A stretch of DNA of 64,000 bases from an uncultured Flavobacteriaceae bacterium (GCA_947494565.1 CANLVG010000007.1:1-64000), one strand, 5' to 3'; shown: positions 55,739 to 64,000, counted from the first letter of the stretch. Notes: generated from the letters alone by a model not told the origin. Numbers and translations are program-made.

Positions 55739-56191
55739 ATGAGATTAATTAAACACGCGTTTATAATAGGAATCACAATATTCTCTATTAACACCTATGC
55801 GCAACAAAATGAAAGAAATAATATGACAAATCAAGAAATTGTAACAAAGTTTTTAAACGGGTTTAATGACCCAACACAAATTCAAAAATCTTTGGATTTA
55901 TTAGCTGACGATTACAAATTTAAGAACCCTATGGTTGCGTTAAATTCTAAAGCAGAATTTATAAAATTGGCTCAAGAAATTGGAGCTGTAATTACTGGAA
56001 TAAATATTATTAATATATCTGAAAATGGTAATTGGGTGGCTACATTTTATGATTTCAAATCATCTATCCCTGGATTAGAATCAAACATAGCTTCTGAGTG
56101 GTTTAAAGTTGAAGATGGAATTATCAAAGAATCTCATTTGATTTATGATACTTCTGAATGGAGAAATTTTTATGCACAAATTAAAAAGTAA
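55739..56191 (+). CDS. secreted NTF2/SnoaL-like protein
   Basis: The 150-residue protein has a signal peptide (MRLIKHAFIIGITIFSINTYA-Q). The mature part is an NTF2-like domain (MTNQEIVTKFLNGFNDPTQIQKSLDLLADDYKFKNPM, GIIKESHLIYDTSEW). The ligand is unknown. It lies behind a Crp/Fnr-type regulator and its candidate site. The next gene starts 36 bases after. Confidence 0.75.
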   Translation: MRLIKHAFIIGITIFSINTYAQQNERNNMTNQEIVTKFLNGFNDPTQIQKSLDLLADDYKFKNPMVALNSKAEFIKLAQEIGAVITGINIINISENGNWVATFYDFKSSIPGLESNIASEWFKVEDGIIKESHLIYDTSEWRNFYAQIKK

Positions 56192-56227
56192 ACAACAACG
56201 TTACCAAACATTTTAAAAACTCAAACA

Positions 56228-57136
56228 ATGAGAAATAACAACTTTATATTTTTAATAGTTGTATTCACTCTATTTTTAAATGCCTGTAATACTAAAAAAC
56301 AAGAATCAAAAAACAATGATTCACCAACTATAGTAAGCCCGTATTTTGGGCAACAGCCGCCAGGTTTGATTCCTGAAGTTTTTGCACCCGGTATTGTTTC
56401 AATCAATGGAAGGAATGCATCGACTATTTCGTTTTCTCCAGATTTAGATGAAATGTATTTTTCAGCTCATGAAAAAGATGAAGAAGCATCATCTATCTAT
56501 TTCTCAAAACTTAAAGGTAATAAATGGACTCCCGTTAAAAAAGCAAATTTTACCAATGGGGGGAAAAATGAGGAATTATATCCATCCGTTAGTCTTAATA
56601 ACAAAAGGATTTATTTCACAGCTTTTGATTCAATTTTTTCGGATGAGAAAATTTGGTACGTAAACCGTTTAGAGGATTCCTGGAGTGATGCCATAAAACT
56701 TGATTCACCTATTAACGATGACATAGTTTTTTATATTAATCAAGCTAAAAACGGAGATCTTTTTTACACAAGTATTTCAAAAGGGAAAATGTATTATGCA
56801 CCCAACAAAAACGGTGAATTTCCCGAAGTACAGGAAGTTGAACTTGAATTTGGTCATCACGGGTTTATTTCCCCATCTCAAGAGTATTTGCTGGTATATA
56901 CTCGAAACAAAGAAAATAAGGACCACGACATTTATGTCTGTTTTAGGGAAAAAGACGGGACATGGACAAAACCAATTAGCTTTGGAAATGAGGTAAATTC
57001 TAATTTTAACGAATCGTGCCCGAGTATTACGCCAGATGGCAAATATTTGTTTTTTAATAGATCCAACGAAGATGAGTCATCAAATGTGTATTGGGTGAGC
57101 ACAGAGATTATAGAAAAACTTAGACCAAAACAATAA
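56228..57136 (+). CDS. PD40-repeat beta-propeller lipoprotein
   Basis: The 302-residue lipoprotein (lipobox FLNACNTK) has WD40-like/PD40 repeats ([60 protein letters not shown]). It forms a periplasmic or surface propeller resembling TolB-like domains. Short imperfect inverted repeats (GTTACCAAACATTT at 56200-56213 and AAACATTTGGTAAC at 57172-57185) flank the gene. Confidence 0.8.
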   Translation: MRNNNFIFLIVVFTLFLNACNTKKQESKNNDSPTIVSPYFGQQPPGLIPEVFAPGIVSINGRNASTISFSPDLDEMYFSAHEKDEEASSIYFSKLKGNKWTPVKKANFTNGGKNEELYPSVSLNNKRIYFTAFDSIFSDEKIWYVNRLEDSWSDAIKLDSPINDDIVFYINQAKNGDLFYTSISKGKMYYAPNKNGEFPEVQEVELEFGHHGFISPSQEYLLVYTRNKENKDHDIYVCFREKDGTWTKPISFGNEVNSNFNESCPSITPDGKYLFFNRSNEDESSNVYWVSTEIIEKLRPKQ

Positions 57137-57226
57137 ATACAACCGTCGAGAGGTTTGATAGGTTTGTTTCGAAACATTTGGTAACAACAGTTACATTAGT
57201 TATGTGTAATCTAAGAATAAATAGTA

Positions 57227-57655
57227 ATGATAAAAAAAATAGCAATAACATTTAGTGTAATTCTATATGCAATTGTCGTCCCTTTTTTGGACATCAATGA
57301 AACGCATGTTTGGAATCCAGATTGGACTCCTCATGCTCGAATACATGAAGTTTGGCAATTGATTACCAACTCAAGTATTGGAGTATTATGCTTGTGGTTG
57401 GTTTGGTATAAAAAAGAAGTCCTATTAAGCACTATATTAAGTCTTCTAGTCATGGGAGGGTTTCTATTAGCATTCTTCTTAAAAGATGGATACGGTGGTT
57501 CTATGAAATATTTGGATGGAAGTGAAAAGACTGTATTAGGAATTAATATTGGAATTTTAGGCTTTGGAATAGCGTTCTTGTTTTTAATACTATCACATAT
57601 GTTGACAAAACTAAAGCCAAATAAAAAGAATAAGCAATTTAAAAGGTTGTCATAA
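57227..57655 (+). CDS. integral membrane protein, unknown function
   Basis: The 142-residue protein has about four predicted helices (5-20, 44-59, 66-84, 101-125). The loop FLDINETHVWNPDWTPHARIHEVWQ, rich in His and Trp between the first helices, is distinctive; I know similar sequences only as hypothetical proteins. The stop codon lies inside the palindrome TTGTCATAAGACAA (57647-57660). Confidence 0.65.
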   Translation: MIKKIAITFSVILYAIVVPFLDINETHVWNPDWTPHARIHEVWQLITNSSIGVLCLWLVWYKKEVLLSTILSLLVMGGFLLAFFLKDGYGGSMKYLDGSEKTVLGINIGILGFGIAFLFLILSHMLTKLKPNKKNKQFKRLS

Positions 57656-57690
57656 GACAATGGTAAGGCGAGTCCCACTTCTTACCTTCG
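57647..57690 (+). promoter_or_regulatory. Crp/Fnr-type site plus -7 box, copy 1
   Basis: TTGTCATAAGACAA (57647-57660) has the FNR geometry TTGxx-N4-xxCAA. The -7 box TACCTTCG starts exactly 36 bases from the palindrome start (57683-57690). This places the site near -42, the position of class II activators. It precedes the Crp/Fnr-type gene at 57723, implying self-control. The identical palindrome recurs at 59182. Confidence 0.65.
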
Positions 57691-57722
57691 CAACATATAT
57701 GTATTAAATTCACAAATCAAAA

Positions 57723-58292
57723 GTGTACCAAGAACTAGAACAATATATTAAAAGTCACGGGAAAATAGGGCAAAAAGAACTACAGCAAATAACCGCCTGT
57801 TTTAAGCCTATAAAAACCTCGCGAAATGAAATGTTATGTAATATTGGCCAAGTATGCAAACATTTTTATTTTATCAAAAAAGGTTGTTTAAGACTCTATG
57901 AAATAGATGCTAAAGGCAATGAAGTTACGGGTTACTTCGCTTTAGAGCATTTCATTATGTCTGCAATTACGAGTTTTATTCTTCAAAAACCATCAAGAGA
58001 CTCCTTGGTTTCTTTAGAGCCTTGCGAATTGTTGATCATTAACAGAGATGATTTTTACAAATTAGTTGATACCGTACCACAATTTGCCAATGTATACCAC
58101 CAATTTATCGAATTTGCTTTTATTCATTCGCAAATGCGAATTTATAGTTTTTTAGGTATGGAAGGGATTGATAAACTCAAATGGGTTATAGAGCATGAAC
58201 CTAAGTTATTGTCTCGAATATCAAGTAAAGCTGTTGCGTCGTATTTGGGAATGACTAATTCTACCTTGAGTAAATTACGCGCAAAGTTATAA
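57723..58292 (+). CDS. Crp/Fnr family transcriptional regulator
   Basis: The 189-residue protein starts at a GTG. It has a cNMP-binding-like barrel (about 25-125; MLCNIGQVCKHFYFIKKGCLRLYEID) and a C-terminal HTH (ISSKAVASYLGMTNSTLSKLRAKL). The four to five cysteines include C-type positions in the barrel, but no FNR iron-sulfur motif is clear. It lies 10 bases ahead of an EamA transporter gene. Palindromes in front of this gene and the next unit are its likely targets. Confidence 0.82.
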   Translation: MYQELEQYIKSHGKIGQKELQQITACFKPIKTSRNEMLCNIGQVCKHFYFIKKGCLRLYEIDAKGNEVTGYFALEHFIMSAITSFILQKPSRDSLVSLEPCELLIINRDDFYKLVDTVPQFANVYHQFIEFAFIHSQMRIYSFLGMEGIDKLKWVIEHEPKLLSRISSKAVASYLGMTNSTLSKLRAKL

Positions 58293-58302
58293 TCCTTAGT
58301 TT

Positions 58303-59190
58303 ATGAAAGCGATATTCTATTTAATTATTGCTACTATATTTTTAGGATTAAACTTCCATTTAGCCAAAGTAATTTTAAAGGAAGTTAATTTTATTGAAGC
58401 TGGGTTTTGGCGCTTCTTATTGGGAGTTGTGACCTTGACAGTTTTGGGAATCAAAAAACTCCCCACATTGAAGATAATTCGAAAGAATCTAAAAGGGATT
58501 TCGCTTACAGGGCTTATTGGTCTTTTCGGATTTAATTTGTTTTTCTTTTTAGGGTTATTCCATACTTCAGCTGTAAATGCAGCGCTTATTGTCAGTTTAA
58601 ACCCCGCATTAACACTACTTTTCTCGTATAAAATACTAACAACGTCAATCGATAAAATTCAGGTAATAGGCATTTTCATAGCTTTCTTTGGAGTTACCTA
58701 TTTAATCTTAAAAGGAAATATCACCAACCTAAGGAACATCCAATTTAATTACGGAGATATTCTCATTTTAATAGCAAACGTATTTTTTGCACTACATCAT
58801 GTTTGGGTAAAAAAATATGCATCTACTATTTCAAATTTGAATTTTACATTTTTAACTAGTCTATGTTGTTTGATAGGCTTTCTAATCTTACTACCGATTA
58901 ATGGAATGGAAAATTTAATAACTCATACCCTCAATTTTTGGATGGCTGTATTTGGAATTGGATGTTTAGGTACAGCACTAGCCTATTTTTTATGGCAAAA
59001 AGGAGTTCAACTTGCCGGAGCAGATAAAGCAGGAATTTATATGAATGTTGTTCCACTATCTGCAGCACTATTTGCCATTCTTTTCAAGGAAAACTTATAT
59101 ACCTATCACCTTATAGGAGGTGTTTGCATTGTTGTAGGTCTGCTCATTAGTAAAAGTAGTGCTTCAAAATCTTCCAAACCATTGTCATAA
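58303..59190 (+). CDS. EamA/DMT family transporter
   Basis: The 295-residue protein has ten predicted helices in two EamA repeats (first repeat about 1-135, second about 150-290; YLIIATIFLGLNFHLAKV..., GAGKAGIYMNVVPL-like ADKAGIYMNVVPLSAALFAILF). Such proteins export metabolites, amino acids or drugs. It is co-transcribed with the upstream Crp/Fnr-type gene (10-base gap). Its stop lies within the second copy of the TTGTCATAAGACAA palindrome. Confidence 0.88.
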   Translation: MKAIFYLIIATIFLGLNFHLAKVILKEVNFIEAGFWRFLLGVVTLTVLGIKKLPTLKIIRKNLKGISLTGLIGLFGFNLFFFLGLFHTSAVNAALIVSLNPALTLLFSYKILTTSIDKIQVIGIFIAFFGVTYLILKGNITNLRNIQFNYGDILILIANVFFALHHVWVKKYASTISNLNFTFLTSLCCLIGFLILLPINGMENLITHTLNFWMAVFGIGCLGTALAYFLWQKGVQLAGADKAGIYMNVVPLSAALFAILFKENLYTYHLIGGVCIVVGLLISKSSASKSSKPLS

Positions 59191-59225
59191 GACAACTTTT
59201 AAACTTTCCAATCGTAAGATATTTG
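59182..59225 (+). promoter_or_regulatory. Crp/Fnr-type site plus -7 box, copy 2
   Basis: TTGTCATAAGACAA (59182-59195) is identical to the site at 57647. A -7-like GATATTTG starts again 36 bases from the palindrome start (59218-59225). It precedes the tautomerase gene at 59271. Confidence 0.65.
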
Positions 59226-59270
59226 TACAGTTGACGAACAACAAAGTTCGCAATTTAAAACAAATATAAC

Positions 59271-59687
59271 ATGCCATTAACATTAACATTAAGCGAGGGT
59301 GTAATTCCGGCTGGAATGGAAAAAGAAGCGGTTAAACAAATTACAGCTTCCTTATTAGAAACACATGGTTTAACCGGTAATACAGTAATGACTCCTAACA
59401 TCACAGCAAACGTTCATATCGTTCCAAAAGGAGCATCGTTTTCTGGAGGAGAGGAATTTGCAGGAGCTTGGGCAGAATGGAAAGTCCCATCATTCGCATT
59501 AACTGACAAAGCAGTTATTAAAAAGCATTTTGAGCAGGTTACAGAAATAATTCACCAATTATCTGGAGGAAAGCAACCTAAAGATAATATTTACGTGAAT
59601 GTGTTACATGCCGTAGATGGTGGTTGGAATCTAGACGGAACCGCAATGAGCAATGAAGAATTAGGAGAAGCTATTTCAAAAGGTTAA
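59271..59687 (+). CDS. tautomerase-superfamily protein
   Basis: The 138-residue protein starts Met-Pro-Leu, so processing would expose the N-terminal proline that is the catalytic base of 4-oxalocrotonate tautomerases. The N-terminal strand PLTLTLSEGVIPAGMEKEAVKQITASLLE and the strand NIYVNVLHAVDGGWNLDGTAM fit a long-chain tautomerase. Such enzymes act on keto-enol acids. It is under a predicted Crp/Fnr-type site, with the alpha/beta hydrolase gene 145 bases downstream. Confidence 0.75.
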   Translation: MPLTLTLSEGVIPAGMEKEAVKQITASLLETHGLTGNTVMTPNITANVHIVPKGASFSGGEEFAGAWAEWKVPSFALTDKAVIKKHFEQVTEIIHQLSGGKQPKDNIYVNVLHAVDGGWNLDGTAMSNEELGEAISKG

Positions 59688-59832
59688 ATAAAATAACACT
59701 TGCTCAAGTAAAATATATTTGGGCTTGTGTTTAATTGGTTTAAGCAATGTGAACTAACAGCTTAAATGCTTTGTTACTTATTTGTCATTGCGTCAAAATA
59801 GAATTACAGTATTAATATTAAATAGTAAACAA

Positions 59833-60564
59833 ATGAAAAATTCAAATAAAACAATCCTATTAGTTCATGGTGCATGGGAAGGCGCATGGTCTTGGGGAGA
59901 AACAATCCCTTTTTTGCAAAAAGAAGGGCATAAAGTAGTCGCTTTTGATCTTCCTGGTCATGGTGATAATAAAACGCCTATCTCAGAAATTTCACTACAA
60001 CTTTATGCAGACTTCGTAAGAAAGGAACTTGATAAAATAGCAGGGCCAGTAATTTTAGTTGGCCATAGTTTTGCTGGATATATCATATCCCAAGTAGCAG
60101 AAGACTCGAAGGAGTTCATTGAGAAACTTGTATTTGTAGCTTCAGCGATACCATACGATAACAAACCAGCAGTTGAAATTTTCAAGGAAGATGAAGGAAG
60201 TGAACTATTGGCAAACATGATTTTTTCAGAGGATGAGAGTTATGCCACTTTAGGTAGACAGGCCATCAAGGATGTAATTATGACCGGAGCTACTGATGAG
60301 CAAGTGGATTATGCATTGCCAAAATTTGTAAAACAAGCAACAAAACCATTTTTTGAGGTTGTTGAAACAGGTAATAACTTTAATGATGTCCCTAAAGCAT
60401 ATGTGGAAACTTCTAAGGATAAGGTCATCTCATTAAAAGTTCAAAGACATGCACAAACAGCTACTGGGATTAATGAAGTAGTTACCCTAGAAGACGGTCA
60501 TGTTCCATTAGTTACTGGTCCTGAAAATTTAAGCAAAGCCCTAAATCAAATAGCAATAAGTTAA
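59833..60564 (+). CDS. alpha/beta hydrolase
   Basis: The 243-residue protein from the ATG at 59833 (MKNSNKTILLVHGAWEGAW) has the oxyanion motif LLVHGAWEGAW, the nucleophile elbow GHSFAG (Ser about 80) and a late DGHVPL catalytic His. It resembles the EstC/MenH-like esterases, and the substrate is unknown. An upstream in-frame start at 59782 is less likely, as the family starts near KTILLVHG. Confidence 0.85.
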   Translation: MKNSNKTILLVHGAWEGAWSWGETIPFLQKEGHKVVAFDLPGHGDNKTPISEISLQLYADFVRKELDKIAGPVILVGHSFAGYIISQVAEDSKEFIEKLVFVASAIPYDNKPAVEIFKEDEGSELLANMIFSEDESYATLGRQAIKDVIMTGATDEQVDYALPKFVKQATKPFFEVVETGNNFNDVPKAYVETSKDKVISLKVQRHAQTATGINEVVTLEDGHVPLVTGPENLSKALNQIAIS

Positions 60565-60583
60565 AATAAGAGAATAAATAACT

Positions 60584-60636
60584 ACATGTGAAACATGAGA
60601 AACAATCCGCTAGATTGAAATGCATGTTTCGCATGT
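60584..60636. repeat. inverted pair of ACATGYGAAACATG motifs
   Basis: ACATGTGAAACATG (60584-60597) and the complement of CATGTTTCGCATGT (60623-60636) differ at one position, and each is nearly self-palindromic. They lie between the hydrolase and the first DJ-1 gene. They may be paired operators for the DJ-1 genes or a terminator stem. Confidence 0.45.
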
Positions 60637-60651
60637 TTATTGAAGATAATT

Positions 60652-61326
60652 ATGAAGCATATACTTTTTGTTGTTACCAGTACTAGTATGACAGGTGCCG
60701 GAAAACACCCAGCAGGATACGAATTTTCAGAGATAGCGGATCCTTATTTTGAATTTATAAATAAAGGTTTTACGATAGATTTTGCGAGCATACTTGGCGG
60801 TACCCCTCCTTATGTTGGATATAATTCATCTGAAAATACCAGTAAGAATTTTATGGAAAGCAATGGATTTAAAAGACTCAAATTCAGCTATGAATTAAGT
60901 AATGTTGATACGTCCGCTTATGATGCGATTTTTTTTCCTGGAGGCTTAGGATTAATGGCAGATATGGTCCATAATCCATTGGTGAAAAAAATCATTAAAG
61001 AAGCCTATGAAAATGAAAAAGTTATTGGCGCAGTATGCCACGGACCAAGTGCTTTGCTCAATGTTATTCTGTCGGATGGTACTAACTTACTAAAGGGGAA
61101 AAAAATTAATTCATTTACAAAAGCAGAAGAAGATATTGACAACCATTTTTTAGGAGATGTAATCCCATTTATGCTTGATGAAGAGTTAATAAATCAAGGT
61201 GCATTATTTTCACATACCAAACCTTTTGAATCGTATGTTGTAAATGATGGAAATATAGTCACTGGTCAAAACCCTGCCTCTGCATCGGGTGTTGCGCTTA
61301 ATATGATTGATTTATTGGAGCATTAA
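60652..61326 (+). CDS. DJ-1/PfpI (type 1 glutamine amidotransferase-like) protein
   Basis: The 224-residue protein has the nucleophile elbow GAVCHGPSALL (Cys about 124), an upstream acid in YEFSEIADPYF, and the closing GQNPASASG motif. It belongs to the Hsp31/YDR533C-like group, which includes glyoxalase III or deglycase-type activities. The ATG at 60652 is chosen over a TTG 12 bases upstream. A second copy lies 173 bases downstream. Confidence 0.85.
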   Translation: MKHILFVVTSTSMTGAGKHPAGYEFSEIADPYFEFINKGFTIDFASILGGTPPYVGYNSSENTSKNFMESNGFKRLKFSYELSNVDTSAYDAIFFPGGLGLMADMVHNPLVKKIIKEAYENEKVIGAVCHGPSALLNVILSDGTNLLKGKKINSFTKAEEDIDNHFLGDVIPFMLDEELINQGALFSHTKPFESYVVNDGNIVTGQNPASASGVALNMIDLLEH

Positions 61327-61499
61327 ATTCGTAACAAACAATTAACCCTAAAGAAGTTTTATTAGAGGAGAGTAAATTCTTTTTCGACTTAAGATTCAAG
61401 AAGGGAACAAATCAATGGAATAGGATCTAGAAAAAAGATATAGGTTGAAAATTACATTTGTTTTGGTCTATATGCAAACTATAAAATTATAAAAAAAGC

Positions 61500-62183
61500 A
61501 TGAAAAGAGTACTTTTTATTACGACATCACATAATAATCTAGGTGAATCCGGGCTGAAAACTGGGGTTTGGCTAGAAGAGGTTGCGACACCCTATTTTAG
61601 ACTAATAGAAGAAAGCATACATGTTGAAATTGCTTCTGTCGAAGGTGGAAATATTCCGATAGATCCTATCAGCGAATCAGAGGATTGGATGACGGAAGAC
61701 ACTATTAGATTTAAAGGTGATAAAACCGCCATGTTTCTTATGAATACTAGTTTAAGGTTAGACGAAGTGAATCCATCAGCGTATGATTTGGTATATTTTC
61801 CAGGAGGTCACGGGCCAATGTGGGATTTTGTAAATAATCCATTATTAAACAATACACTACAACATTTTATACAAGAAGAGAAGGGAATTGCAGCAATGTG
61901 TCATGGAGTCTCGGTTCTTGTGGACGCTGTTGCTCCAAATGGTAATGTATTTGTAAAGGGAAGAAAAATTACATCCTTTGCAGATTCGGAAGAAATAGGT
62001 GTTGGAGCCGAGAAAGTGGTGCCATTTCTATTGGAATCCAAATTAACAGCGCTAGGGGGAATATATAGTAAGGGAAAAGATTTTTCTTCTTATACTGTTG
62101 TGGATAAAAATCTCATAACTGGTCAAAATCCAGCATCTGCGTCAAGCGTTGCCATTAAAATGATAGATTTATTAAATGCTTAA
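61500..62183 (+). CDS. DJ-1/PfpI protein, second copy
   Basis: The 227-residue protein has the elbow AAMCHGVSVLV (Cys about 137), the acid in GVWLEEVATPYF, and GQNPASASS near the end. It resembles the Hsp31-like glyoxalase III group more closely than its neighbour (GVWLEE start). It probably handles dicarbonyl or glycation damage (family knowledge). The next gene overlaps closely, starting 3 bases after the stop. Confidence 0.85.
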   Translation: MKRVLFITTSHNNLGESGLKTGVWLEEVATPYFRLIEESIHVEIASVEGGNIPIDPISESEDWMTEDTIRFKGDKTAMFLMNTSLRLDEVNPSAYDLVYFPGGHGPMWDFVNNPLLNNTLQHFIQEEKGIAAMCHGVSVLVDAVAPNGNVFVKGRKITSFADSEEIGVGAEKVVPFLLESKLTALGGIYSKGKDFSSYTVVDKNLITGQNPASASSVAIKMIDLLNA

Positions 62184-62186
62184 ACT

Positions 62187-62597
62187 ATGAAACAAAAATC
62201 TCCGCTGCCACCATTTACATTGGAAACTGCAAAACAAAAAATTCAAATGGCGGAAGATGCCTGGAATTCTCAAAATCCAGAAAAAGTAAGTTTCGCATAT
62301 ACTGTTGATAGTGAATGGCGAAATCGAAGCACATTCATTAAGGGTCGCCACGAAATTGTAACTTTTTTGTCGGAAAAATGGAAAAACGAGTTAGACTATA
62401 AATTAAAAAAAGAATATTGGGCACATACCGATAACCGTATTGCTGTAAGGTTTGAATATGAATACCAAAATATTGATGGAAAATGGTTTAGGGCATATGG
62501 GAATGAGAACTGGGAGTTTGACAAAAATGGTCAAATGGATAAAAGATACGCCAGCATTAATGACCTTGAAATACAAGAAAAGGATAGACGATTGTAA
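62187..62597 (+). CDS. DUF1348 NTF2-like protein
   Basis: The 136-residue protein is a full-length DUF1348 ([72 protein letters not shown]). The motif W-R-N-R and the YGNENWEF strand are diagnostic. The function is unknown. It starts 3 bases after the DJ-1 gene and is probably translated with it. Confidence 0.88.
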   Translation: MKQKSPLPPFTLETAKQKIQMAEDAWNSQNPEKVSFAYTVDSEWRNRSTFIKGRHEIVTFLSEKWKNELDYKLKKEYWAHTDNRIAVRFEYEYQNIDGKWFRAYGNENWEFDKNGQMDKRYASINDLEIQEKDRRL

Positions 62598-62897
62598 AAA
62601 ATACTACATAGGGCACCATGTTTAAAACATAGCTAATTCAGGATTTTCAAGAGGTTTTTGCTTATTTCAAAGACCTACAAATTTAAAAATTTGGCTCTGC
62701 TAAACTGAAAATTTATTAACTTTAAAACACTACGTTCTATACACCTGACCGTTATGAAAGTTCCTAAAAACGAACCTTTTTTAAGACACCTTCATTTTTC
62801 AAAAGTTGGGAGACCAAGACAGTATGCACTTTTTGTTCAATTATAGTTTTGATAAAACCGGACACTTGACTATTGGATGTTCAGATAATATATGAAG
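62598..62897. other. gene-free stretch between DUF1348 and the TetR gene
   Basis: Three hundred bases with no convincing gene or strong hairpin. A 30-codon frame from the ATG at 62754 (MKVPKNEPFLRHLHFSKVGR) ends at 62846 and matches nothing I know. Confidence 0.4.
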
Positions 62898-63500
62898 TCA
62901 TAAAATCTCCTCCCATGTTCTCATTTCATCATCCTTTAAGTAAGGAAGCCAAATCCTAAACGTAAACCGAGCGTAGTATTCTGAAACATCAGGTTCTTCG
63001 TTCAAATACTCTTTGGCGCCCAACCAAGATGTAATGGAAAAAATGAATTGTTCCGCTAAAAATAAAATTTGATTTTCACTGATCTGTTCCCTGAAAATTC
63101 CTTGCTCCTTATAGAGCATAATAATTTGTAAAATCTGGGTTTTCTTTAAATTGAACAAATCCAAAGTAGTTTTTTTGATTTCCGGAAGCCTGCGCCAAAC
63201 TACTTCATTATCCTTGAAGAAGAAACGGTATTTGAACATGATCTTGAAATTGTCTTTCATCGAACCTATTACGTCTTCCTTGTCTAAGCCTTTGTCCGTA
63301 AGTCTTTCGGCACCTTGAACCTCGAAAAGGAATTGAGCGAACAAAGCTTTAATAAGTGCATCTTTTGTAGGATAATGATAGTGCAGATTACCCTGGCTCA
63401 TGTCAATGGATTTGGCTATATGTCTAGTAGTAACCTTCTCTACCCCATCCGTGTTAAATAGATGCAATGTCTTATCTAAGATTTTTTGTTTCGTAGCCAT
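62898..63500 (-). CDS. TetR/AcrR family transcriptional regulator
   Basis: The 200-residue protein has an N-terminal HTH (about 8-55; VTTRHIAKSIDMSQGNLHYHYPTKDALIKALF) and a TetR C-terminal domain. It is divergent from the lipoprotein amidohydrolase gene (60-base gap). The gap is full of TTAG..CTAA palindromes, so it probably represses that gene and itself. Confidence 0.88.
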   Translation of the reverse strand: MATKQKILDKTLHLFNTDGVEKVTTRHIAKSIDMSQGNLHYHYPTKDALIKALFAQFLFEVQGAERLTDKGLDKEDVIGSMKDNFKIMFKYRFFFKDNEVVWRRLPEIKKTTLDLFNLKKTQILQIIMLYKEQGIFREQISENQILFLAEQFIFSITSWLGAKEYLNEEPDVSEYYARFTFRIWLPYLKDDEMRTWEEIL

Positions 63501-63559
63501 TAGTTCATTTGAGCTAATTAGTTATATTTGCTATATAAAATTAGACCAAATGAACTAAT
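63499..63559. promoter_or_regulatory. paired TetR operators in the divergent promoter
   Basis: TTAGTTCA-TT-TGAGCTAA (63500-63517) and TTAGACCA-AA-TGAACTAA (63541-63558) are two 18-base palindromes. Together they include the exact 13-base inverted repeat ATTAGTTCATTTG / CAAATGAACTAAT (63499-63511, 63547-63559). Each touches one start codon. A -7-type box TATATTTG lies at 63523-63530 for the rightward gene. Confidence 0.65.
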
Positions 63560-63560
63560 T

Positions 63561-64000
63561 ATGAAAATTTCCACATACATTCTGTCCATAGTTTTTTTAA
63601 TTTTCATAACGGGTTGTAGTAATTATTACACTAAGCAACTCGTAGAAGAAAATAAAAATGCGCTCCCGATTCTGTTTAAAAATGTTCACATATTCAATGG
63701 AAAGGATAGCTCCCTAGTTCTTAACCAAGATGTTCTGGTTGAAAACGGGTTCATAAAAAGTATTACTGAACATTCCGAAACCAAAAATGATCAGGCTTAC
63801 CATATTATTGATGGAAAGGAAAAAACATTGATACCCGGGTTAATTGACGCCCACGTGCATTTATCAGGAAGCGGCTCCGTGCCTTGGGAGAACCTGAGTG
63901 CCGACGAGACCTATAATCTAAAAGCCTATCTCCACTCGGGAATTACGACGGTCTATGATTTGGGAGGTATGGCCTCGGATATAGAGAAACTATCACAAGA
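63561..64000 (+). CDS. lipoprotein amidohydrolase (3' end beyond window)
   Basis: The partial gene encodes a lipoprotein signal (MKISTYILSIVFLIFITGCSN). The amidohydrolase start follows: NVHIFNGKDSSLVLNQDVLVENGFIKSI, then PGLIDAHVHLSGSG with the HxH metal site. The imidazolonepropionase-like amidohydrolase group fits best. It is controlled by the divergent TetR gene (inferred). The frame is open to the window end. Confidence 0.85.
   Translation, partial: MKISTYILSIVFLIFITGCSNYYTKQLVEENKNALPILFKNVHIFNGKDSSLVLNQDVLVENGFIKSITEHSETKNDQAYHIIDGKEKTLIPGLIDAHVHLSGSGSVPWENLSADETYNLKAYLHSGITTVYDLGGMASDIEKLSQ

Noticed and set aside
62754-62846. A 30-codon gene
   Set aside because: Too short, no ribosome site of note, and no recognised similarity.

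Overview
The window comes from a bacterium of the Bacteroidota, almost certainly a marine-type Flavobacteriaceae. Signs are the gliding and type IX secretion cluster gldK-gldL-gldM-gldN, many Bacteroidota families (DUF983, LptE-like lipoprotein, GIN-domain protein, LVIVD lipoprotein, TonB-dependent receptor of the carboxypeptidase-regulatory type), and promoters with the Bacteroidota -7 motif TAnnTTTG. Genus is not decided here; content and gene order recall the Zobellia/Maribacter group (inference).

Region 1 (1-6060) is A+T-rich and holds nine or ten small genes, all on the + strand, in one- to three-gene units. Each unit ends in an imperfect palindrome whose outer boxes read GCYAAC...GTTRGC. 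An unpaired spacer separates them from a second paired box (TATA...AGC type), followed by a variable loop. Gene stops often lie in the left arm, and the next gene starts 20-65 bases after the right GTT. This is the architecture of an integron cassette array with attC-like sites, but the core is not the canonical GTTRRRY and no integrase is present. The array ends in a lone left arm beside the groESL terminator. Two further elements of the same family lie at 51178-51279 and 54798-54938.

Region 2 (6.1-31.6 kb) is core genome. On the minus strand are miaB, a sigma-54-type regulator, lptE, a TPR protein, secG, groES and groEL. On the plus strand are a membrane protein, an LVIVD lipoprotein and a lipoprotein with a Kunitz-type domain; then (minus) a large BNR/sortilin-like protein; then topA, an arginase-fold protein with degraded metal ligands, gldKLMN, an FAD oxidoreductase, DUF983 (minus) and an ABC-F protein.

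Region 3 (31.7-45 kb) has two paralogous secreted LRR proteins, a GIN-domain protein, and a compact eight-gene operon: SUMF1-like lipoprotein, Gfo/Idh/MocA oxidoreductase with Tat signal, YceI, DUF1549/DUF1553 cytochrome, DUF1501 Tat protein, DUF2231-cytochrome c membrane protein, SDR and FAH-family hydrolase. It looks like a sugar-acid oxidation pathway coupled to periplasmic electron transfer. tRNA-Arg(UCU) follows, then about 540 bases of structured noncoding DNA.

Region 4 (45.5-64 kb) is accessory. It has a membrane-tethered HTH protein divergent from a TonB-dependent receptor and a secreted ConA-like protein, three decaying genes (a DoxX pseudogene, a frameshifted membrane gene, an NTF2-fold remnant), a TetR-DsrE-flavin-barrel unit with matching palindromic operators, two Crp/Fnr-type regulators with adjacent FNR-like palindromes, an EamA transporter, a tautomerase, an alpha/beta hydrolase, two DJ-1/PfpI proteins, and DUF1348. 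A TetR gene divergent from a lipoprotein amidohydrolase that runs off the window closes the region. Many of these families handle small electrophiles, redox stress or xenobiotics, and resemble the cargo of the cassette array at the left end.
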